From: Oscillospiraceae bacterium
Lineage (GTDB): Bacteria; Bacillota; Clostridia; Oscillospirales; Ruminococcaceae
Assembly (NCBI GenBank): GCA_015067185.1
Contig: SVMZ01000007.1
Location: 31,533-95,532, forward strand
Length of the DNA: 64,000 bases
Direction of reading: 5' to 3'
In this document: in pieces, positions 58,011-64,000 of the stretch
Numbering within the stretch: the stretch's first letter is position 1
Layout of the letters: each line of letters begins with the position of its first letter
Made by a program: the position numbers and the translations under genes
The notes under the pieces: generated by a model
Database searches by the model: none
Seen by the model: the letters and a program-made list of their open reading frames with translations, nothing else
What the model was told of the DNA's origin: nothing

Positions 58011-59651
58011 ATGAAAAAGGTTTATTTAAACCCCGTAGATTATTTTGAAACGTTCGATGATATGATTGAGTCCATTCCCAAGGGAATCGAAAATGAGCCT
58101 GCCATCTCTTGGTTTACCAGAAAGGGCGAGGAGAAGGGGGTCTCCTACGGCAAGTTGCGGGAGGATGTGCGCAGCCTTCAGGCAGCTATGATAAGTAAGG
58201 GTTTGCAGGGAAAACACATTGCCATCCTCGGCGAAAACAGCTATGAGTGGTTGGTGGTGTATTTTGCCACAGTCTGCATCGGTTCGGTTGCAGTCTGTGT
58301 GGATATTGAGCAGTCCAACGAAACACTGACGCAGATGTTGGATATGACAGATGTGGAATGCCTGTTTTTTGTCCCATCATTGGAGTCTATCTGCCTGTCC
58401 TATGCGGATAAAGGGGTAAAGGGATTCATGCTTAGCGGAAAAGGTGCGGTTCCGACCGTAGCGGAACTTCTGCAGGAAGGGGAAGAGCTGCGCCGCAACG
58501 GTATGGTATGGGAAAACAAGGGAAATCCCGATGCAACGGCTGCCATTGTTTTCACTTCCGGAACCACAAGTTATTCAAAACCGGTTATGCTCTCACAACG
58601 CGCGATCCTCACCAATGCCGCGGATGCCGCAGCATGCGTGGCCCTTGGCAGGGTGACTTTTTCCTCGCTGCCGTTTTATCATACCTATGGTATGACTTGT
58701 TCGATTGTAGGCGCTCTTTTGGAAAAATGTCATCTCTATATCAACGGTAACCTGAAAACGGTTATGCGTGATATGCAGGCAGCGCCGGTACACTCCCTCT
58801 TCACGGTTCCCCTGATATTGGAAACAATCCATAAAAAAATGTGGGCCAATGCTGCGGAAAAAGGGATGGAAAGAAAACTCGAAAGCCTGTTGAAATGGAA
58901 TCAGATGAAATCTTCACTTGGTATAACCAGGTTTGGTAAAAAGACCGATGAAATCCGTGAGAAATGTTTCGGTTCAGTGCGCCTCATCATCTGCGGTGCG
59001 GCTCATCTGAGTCGGGAGATTATGGAGAATCTTAATTGCCTGGGAATTACTGTGCTTCAGGGGTATGGTATCACAGAGTGTGCTCCGTTGGTCAGTGTCA
59101 ATCAAAACAATGCAAATAAATTTGAGTCTGTGGGACTGGTTATGCCTCACACGGAAATCTCTTTCCGTGACGGCGAAATTATGGTTCGCGGCGAAAACGT
59201 TATGCAGGGCTATTATAAGCTGGAACAGCTGACGGAAGAAGCTTTTGCAGATGGTTGGTTTGCTACGGGAGATCTTGGCTATCAGGATAAAAACGGCTTC
59301 CTGTATATTACAGGAAGAAAAAAGAATCTCATTGTATTTAAAAACGGCAAGAAGCTCTCTCCCGAAAAGCTGGAGGAAAAGCTTAGCCGGATTGAGTTGG
59401 TACAGGACGTATTGGTCTACGGAGCGGTAAGCGGAAGCTCTTCCGATGATGTGCAGGTAGCGGTTTCCGTGTTCCCGAATATGGAAAAAGCGGAAGGTAT
59501 GAATCGGTATGAAATACTTGAAGAGCTGCAAAGTGAGATCAGCAAAATAAACGGTGAACTGCCGCTGTATCAACAGATACAAATGGTGAACATCAGGGAA
59601 CAGGAGTTCAAAAAGACGGCACTTCAGAAAATTAAGCGTCACTTAGTATAA
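58011..59651 (+). CDS. AMP-dependent acyl ligase (fatty acyl-AMP/CoA ligase-like)
   Basis: AAIVFTSGTTSYSKPVMLSQRAIL, LQGYGITECAPLVSVN, FATGDLGYQDKNGFLYITGRKKNLIVFKNGKKLSPEKLE. Confidence 0.93.
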   Translation: MKKVYLNPVDYFETFDDMIESIPKGIENEPAISWFTRKGEEKGVSYGKLREDVRSLQAAMISKGLQGKHIAILGENSYEWLVVYFATVCIGSVAVCVDIEQSNETLTQMLDMTDVECLFFVPSLESICLSYADKGVKGFMLSGKGAVPTVAELLQEGEELRRNGMVWENKGNPDATAAIVFTSGTTSYSKPVMLSQRAILTNAADAAACVALGRVTFSSLPFYHTYGMTCSIVGALLEKCHLYINGNLKTVMRDMQAAPVHSLFTVPLILETIHKKMWANAAEKGMERKLESLLKWNQMKSSLGITRFGKKTDEIREKCFGSVRLIICGAAHLSREIMENLNCLGITVLQGYGITECAPLVSVNQNNANKFESVGLVMPHTEISFRDGEIMVRGENVMQGYYKLEQLTEEAFADGWFATGDLGYQDKNGFLYITGRKKNLIVFKNGKKLSPEKLEEKLSRIELVQDVLVYGAVSGSSSDDVQVAVSVFPNMEKAEGMNRYEILEELQSEISKINGELPLYQQIQMVNIREQEFKKTALQKIKRHLV

Positions 59652-59667
59652 AAGAAAGAGGAATAAC

Positions 59668-59910
59668 ATGGAAGAAAATCTGTTTCAATTTATTCAAAAC
59701 GTTGTGTTTGATGTAACAGGCAAAGCAGGACTTGTTTATGAGACCGATTTTGTAAAAGATCTTGGGCTGTCTTCCTTTGATATCATGAATATTGTCTGTG
59801 CATTCGAAGAGCATTTTGACGTGGATATTCCCAATCGGGATGTTTGGGGGATGCATCAGGTCAAAGATGTCATTGCCTATATGATAGATAAAGGTTTTAC
59901 AGAAGTATGA
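59668..59910 (+). CDS. acyl carrier protein
   Basis: ETDFVKDLGLSSFDIMNIVCAFEEHFDVDIP: phosphopantetheine-site Ser and ACP helix II. Confidence 0.88.
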   Translation: MEENLFQFIQNVVFDVTGKAGLVYETDFVKDLGLSSFDIMNIVCAFEEHFDVDIPNRDVWGMHQVKDVIAYMIDKGFTEV

Positions 59911-60536
59911 GCACTGCTGCAGAAAAGCTGTGGATTTATCTCATGCCGTCGGACGATTCCGTGAGCACGAATGAAAAAATACAGCTTTTGGTCAAAAAAT
60001 ATTTTTCAGAGTGCGGGTATGCCCCAAACAGAACGAGCGAACCCGTTGTTATAGAAAGAACAGAAAGAGGAAAACCCTATTTTGTTCAACCGTCAGATTT
60101 GTTTGTTTCTGTCAGCCACAGCGGAGCATATTTTGTATGTGCGCTGTGTTCCTGCCCTGTGGGTGTGGATATTCAGACGCATAATCTGCACAGAAAAGAG
60201 AGTGCTGAAGAAAGGATAAAGAGACTGCGCGGTATTGCAAAACGCTTTTTTCATCCCGATGAAGTGCCGCTGCTGGAAGAGGATACGGTGTCCCGTTTTT
60301 TTACCCTTTGGACAGCAAAGGAATGCTATCTGAAGATGACGGGGCAGGGGATCGATGATAATTTTTCTCAGATCTCCCCAGTTTCGCTTGGGTTCGGGGA
60401 TATCCTCTGTCAGGGGGAAACGCTTCGGTGGTGCGCACTGGATGCATGGTTTGAAAAAAGGCAGATTACGCAAGAGGACACTCTTTGTGTCTGTGCCCGG
60501 AAACCCTTTGAAATAACGGTCTGCAATCTTATATAA
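59907..60536 (+). CDS. 4'-phosphopantetheinyl transferase, Sfp-type
   Basis: VSVSHSGAYFVCALCSCPVGVDIQT; RFFHPDEVPLLEE; FFTLWTAKECYLKMTGQGI. Confidence 0.92.
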   Translation: MSTAAEKLWIYLMPSDDSVSTNEKIQLLVKKYFSECGYAPNRTSEPVVIERTERGKPYFVQPSDLFVSVSHSGAYFVCALCSCPVGVDIQTHNLHRKESAEERIKRLRGIAKRFFHPDEVPLLEEDTVSRFFTLWTAKECYLKMTGQGIDDNFSQISPVSLGFGDILCQGETLRWCALDAWFEKRQITQEDTLCVCARKPFEITVCNLI

Positions 60537-60549
60537 ATATTATGTCATT

Positions 60550-60586
60550 ACGTCGCCCGAATGGAAAATTTGGGCGGCGTTTTTTA
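60550..60586 (+). terminator. Rho-independent terminator closing the NRPS operon
   Basis: acgtcgcccgaatggaaaatttgggcggcgtttttt. Confidence 0.85.
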
Positions 60587-60638
60587 AAATACTTCAAAAT
60601 ATAACTACTTTTGTGACCAGCTTATCCTATAATATATC

Positions 60639-61097
60639 ATGAATTATGGGAATCTGTTTGGAAGGAGAGATCTCGTGAAGATGCAGGTTTATGGAGCATT
60701 GCCTCAGACGATGATGGTGTGTGTCGACAGTTACGCAGACAAATGCATCACAGGAAGCTTGTATAATTCGTTTTTGCAGCGTGGTGTGGCATTTAAGAGT
60801 ACTATCGAAATGCTGTTCGGCATAGAATCTATGTTAGAAGATTTGAAAATGCCGCAGTCATTTACAGGGAAGAGAAGATTCCGCTACAACGATGATAATA
60901 AAGAAGAAAAAGAAACGGTTGCCGAAATGTTGAAAGAAGGTAAACTGGCAACGTTCTCAATCAAGATCCTTTTCCGGCAGAATGCTGGCTGGCAGGGTTC
61001 AGTCGTATGGTGCGAGGGAAAGAACGAAGAAAGCTTCCGAAGTGTGCTGGAGCTGTTGACTCTGATGGACAGTGCATTGGATGCGGATGGAAAATAA
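60639..61097 (+). CDS. uncharacterised protein (true start possibly the GTG near 60675)
   Basis: ...VYGALPQTMMVCVDSYADKCITGSLYNSFLQRGVAFKSTIEMLFGIESMLEDLKMPQSFTGKRRF...RQNAGWQGSVVWCEGKNEESFRSVLELLTLMDSAL; clear coding character, no family assigned. Confidence 0.7.
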   Translation: MNYGNLFGRRDLVKMQVYGALPQTMMVCVDSYADKCITGSLYNSFLQRGVAFKSTIEMLFGIESMLEDLKMPQSFTGKRRFRYNDDNKEEKETVAEMLKEGKLATFSIKILFRQNAGWQGSVVWCEGKNEESFRSVLELLTLMDSALDADGK

Positions 61098-61275
61098 AAC
61101 ACCGGAAAGTTACAGTTTCAAAAAAAAGTTGCATTTTTAAGAAATAAAAGAAGAAAAGAATTAAAATGTGACTATTGCTGTGACTGGAAGGGCGTATGAT
61201 ATAGACAATTCCTGAGAGGAATCCCCCAAAAAAAATGATTATTCACAACCTGAACGGTGTGATAGGAGGATTACA

Positions 61276-64000
61276 ATGAAACGCTTTATGAAAACCATGA
61301 TCTCCCTGATTCTGGTATGCTGCATGCTTCTGAGCACAGTTGTTGCTTTTGGCGTAGAGCTGGACAGCAATTCCGCAGCAACCAATCCGTCCGGCGGTGC
61401 AGCTACCGTTGCTACCGGTTCCACCACCAAATCCAAAACAGCTACACAGCTCTATGATGACAAATACACCGACGTTACCCTGAAAGTCGGCGGCGCATCC
61501 TCCGAGCTGGGCGTAGATATCGTCTACATCGTAGGTGCTTTTGCAACCCATAAGGATGGTAGTCCTAATGCAGAGGGCGACGTTCTGATCAGCAGTCTGG
61601 TTGGCGCTATGACCGATATCGTCAATGCAGGTGTTCCTGTCAACTTCGGTATGGTTCCCTTCTCTTCCGACCCCTACGTTGCAATGCCTCTTACCACCAT
61701 CACCAAAGATAACCTGGCTGATCTGCCTGCTATGATAAATACAGCACTTGCTACTTGTCAGGCTGCTTATGATGGCGTAAACATGGAAAACGCTCTGCTC
61801 AAGGCGAAGCAGATGTTCAGCACCTCTCCCTTGGCAACTCACCCCGAGCGTCAGCATCTGGTAATGGTTACTTCCGGTCTTACCTACTTCTTCAACAGCG
61901 GCGCAAACAATGACTATGCTTCCACTGTTCCCGTAAACTTTATTAAAACAACAGATAAAGTTGATGAAAATGGTGAGAAAATAGTAATCAATTCAAACGG
62001 TATTTTCTATACCAATAAAGCTTGGATGCGTGCCCGTACCGAGCAGACCAACACTTATCCTATCCCCAAAGCTATTGTAAATGCATATAACGCCTCCGGT
62101 TCCACTATTGGTCTCTGGAATTACTACTGGAACTATATTGATATGTGGGCAAGAGCAGATATCGCAGCAGGTGACAGCGTTGTTTGTGAAGTTGCAACCA
62201 TTGATTCCCTTGGTTTCTATAGCTGGTATAGCTCTGGTTCCGCTTATCCCAATGATCATACTTTTAGAAACGGTGGTTTCGGTGCGTATCATCCGATCAG
62301 TGATCCGGCAGAACTTGCCAACTATGCATCTTTTGAAGCTGGCGCAAATCCTCTTACCAACGCAGCAGCAGCACATGCTATTGGTTATGAACGTGCTATG
62401 TGGGAAGCTTATCAGTATGCTCAGGCAAACATCATCGGCGCAGGTATTAACTTCTATCCCATCTACAAAGCACTGAATGCACAGTCTACAAACGGAAATA
62501 CCGAATGGTGTAACTGGACAGATCAGTACATCAACCACAGCTTCGTAAATATGCTGGCCGGCGGCACAGCAAAGAAATACGACGCTCAGGCTGACAAGAC
62601 CTTCTTCAGTGAAATTACCGAAAGTGTTATCAGTAGCATCTCCAAGGGTACTTATGTAGTAGACTATATCGGCTACAGCGAAGCAGACGGTTATGATTTT
62701 GACTTCATTCAGAGTGCAGATAAGATTATCCTGAAGGTTGGCGAAGTTGCTTATATCACTTCTGTTGTTGCTGCAAGAAACGGCGCAACCGCAAGTTATG
62801 ATTTCACCGCTCCCGGTGCTGAGACAGCAACCTTCTTCCTGGATTATTACTATGGCAACGGCACCACCGAAGAGAGATTTGTCTGGACTTTCGGTGAAGA
62901 CGTTCTCGCACAGGCTCCCACCTCCCTTACCTATACCCTCGAGCTCGTCAAGAGAAGCGAGATCCCCGGCAGCTATGATCAGGTTTACACCAACCAGAGC
63001 GCTACCCTCTATCCCAAAAACAGTGACGGCACTGACGGTTCCTTCGAAGTATTCGAGCAGCCCCACGTAAACTATGTTGTTCCCGGCATTGATATTGTTG
63101 GAACCAAGATCTGGAACGATGACAATAACCGTGACGGCGTACGTCCCGAAAGCATCACTATCAATCTCCTCGCAGACGGTTTGGAAGTTGCTGAACAGGT
63201 TGTAACCGAGGGCGAAGATGGCAGCTGGAGCTATAGCTTCACCGGCTTGCAGAAGACCAAAGACGGTGTAGATATTGTCTACACCATCACCGAAGATGCA
63301 GTAGAAGGCTACACCACAAGTGTTGAAGGCAACACCACAAGTGTAGAAGGCTACACTGTCACCAACACCCATAATCCCGCAACCACCGAGATCACCGTAG
63401 AAAAAGTATGGGATGACGAAGATGACAAAGACGGCATCCGTCCCGATTCCATCACCGTTACCCTCTATGCCAACGGCGATGAATATGCCACCGCAAAGAT
63501 CACAGCTGAAGATGGCTGGAAAACAACCTTCCCCGGGCTGTATGTCTATGAAAACGGCGAAGAGATCGTTTACACTGTGGATGAGGCTGCAGTAGAAGGC
63601 TACACCACAGTAGTCGAAGGCTACATCATCACCAACACCCATGTTCCTGAGATTGTTGAGATCACCAATCCCGCATCGGTAACCCTCCGCGGAGTTAAGT
63701 ATCTTGATCTTAATCCGGATTCCGGTTTCCTCTTTACCCTGACCGATGGAAACGGCAGAATGGTTGACTACGCAATCAGCGGAAATCAGGGTCAGTTCGT
63801 GTTCGATACCATCACCTTCACGGAGGCAGGTACCTACAGATACCGCATTACAGAAGTTGACGGCGGCAGCGACAGCATCAACTATGATACATCCGTATAT
63901 GATGTAGTTGTTACTGTAACTGAAAACGGCGAGAACCTGGTTGCAAACGTGGCAGTATCCAGAAACGGTGCAAACTACAGAGGAACCATTGCATTCTACA
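61276..64000 (+). CDS. secreted Cna-B/Spy0128-type surface protein with VWA-like N-terminal region (3' end beyond window)
   Basis: Signal peptide MKRFMKTMISLILVCCMLLSTVVAFG; VWA-like DIVYIVGAFATHKDG...; two Cna-B units (GTKIWNDDNNRDGVRPESITINLLADG; VEKVWDDEDDKDGIRPDSITVTLYANG); pilin-like GVKYLDLNPDSGFLFTLTD...TYRYRITEVDGG. Not in the ORF track because it is open at the edge. Confidence 0.88.
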   Translation, partial: MKRFMKTMISLILVCCMLLSTVVAFGVELDSNSAATNPSGGAATVATGSTTKSKTATQLYDDKYTDVTLKVGGASSELGVDIVYIVGAFATHKDGSPNAEGDVLISSLVGAMTDIVNAGVPVNFGMVPFSSDPYVAMPLTTITKDNLADLPAMINTALATCQAAYDGVNMENALLKAKQMFSTSPLATHPERQHLVMVTSGLTYFFNSGANNDYASTVPVNFIKTTDKVDENGEKIVINSNGIFYTNKAWMRARTEQTNTYPIPKAIVNAYNASGSTIGLWNYYWNYIDMWARADIAAGDSVVCEVATIDSLGFYSWYSSGSAYPNDHTFRNGGFGAYHPISDPAELANYASFEAGANPLTNAAAAHAIGYERAMWEAYQYAQANIIGAGINFYPIYKALNAQSTNGNTEWCNWTDQYINHSFVNMLAGGTAKKYDAQADKTFFSEITESVISSISKGTYVVDYIGYSEADGYDFDFIQSADKIILKVGEVAYITSVVAARNGATASYDFTAPGAETATFFLDYYYGNGTTEERFVWTFGEDVLAQAPTSLTYTLELVKRSEIPGSYDQVYTNQSATLYPKNSDGTDGSFEVFEQPHVNYVVPGIDIVGTKIWNDDNNRDGVRPESITINLLADGLEVAEQVVTEGEDGSWSYSFTGLQKTKDGVDIVYTITEDAVEGYTTSVEGNTTSVEGYTVTNTHNPATTEITVEKVWDDEDDKDGIRPDSITVTLYANGDEYATAKITAEDGWKTTFPGLYVYENGEEIVYTVDEAAVEGYTTVVEGYIITNTHVPEIVEITNPASVTLRGVKYLDLNPDSGFLFTLTDGNGRMVDYAISGNQGQFVFDTITFTEAGTYRYRITEVDGGSDSINYDTSVYDVVVTVTENGENLVANVAVSRNGANYRGTIAFY

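Noticed and set aside
61993-63642. 549-aa minus-strand ORF at the window end
   Set aside because: Antisense to the Cna-B surface protein, which the track missed because it runs off the window.

Overview
The window looks like a chromosomal segment from a spore-forming, gut-type Clostridia/Oscillospiraceae relative (sigG and spoIIID present). Most of it is ordinary metabolism: carbohydrate utilisation (RPE-like, polyol dehydrogenase, FGGY kinase, GH20, GH35), an aconitase-family hydratase, aminotransferases, Tex, a tRNA-Pro and many small regulators. Four areas deserve a second look. (1) About 45.07-60.59 kb is a co-directional nonribosomal peptide locus: SARP/BTAD regulator, GGDEF protein, a 2581-aa NRPS read as C-A-T-C-A-T-T-R, 7TM histidine kinase, HD-GYP response regulator, acyl-AMP ligase, ACP and Sfp-type PPTase. 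It suggests an N-acyl dipeptide aldehyde whose control is tied to c-di-GMP turnover. (2) About 26.8-31.95 kb is a T-box (apparent AAC/Asn specifier) followed by aspS-gatC-gatA-gatB. This GatA is short (403 aa) and appears to have lost all three amidase catalytic residues. (3) A PadR-DUF1700-DUF4097 module sits between ~165-bp imperfect direct repeats that each carry the end of the neighbouring XRE gene, a terminator and the end of the neighbouring aminotransferase gene. (4) A compact type IV pilus-like operon has only a PilT-like ATPase, next to a transglutaminase-like protein with a long (E/K)AESSS repeat stalk. The window ends inside a large Cna-B/Spy0128-type surface protein that the ORF track omits. 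All calls come from reading the sequence and translations; no database search was run.
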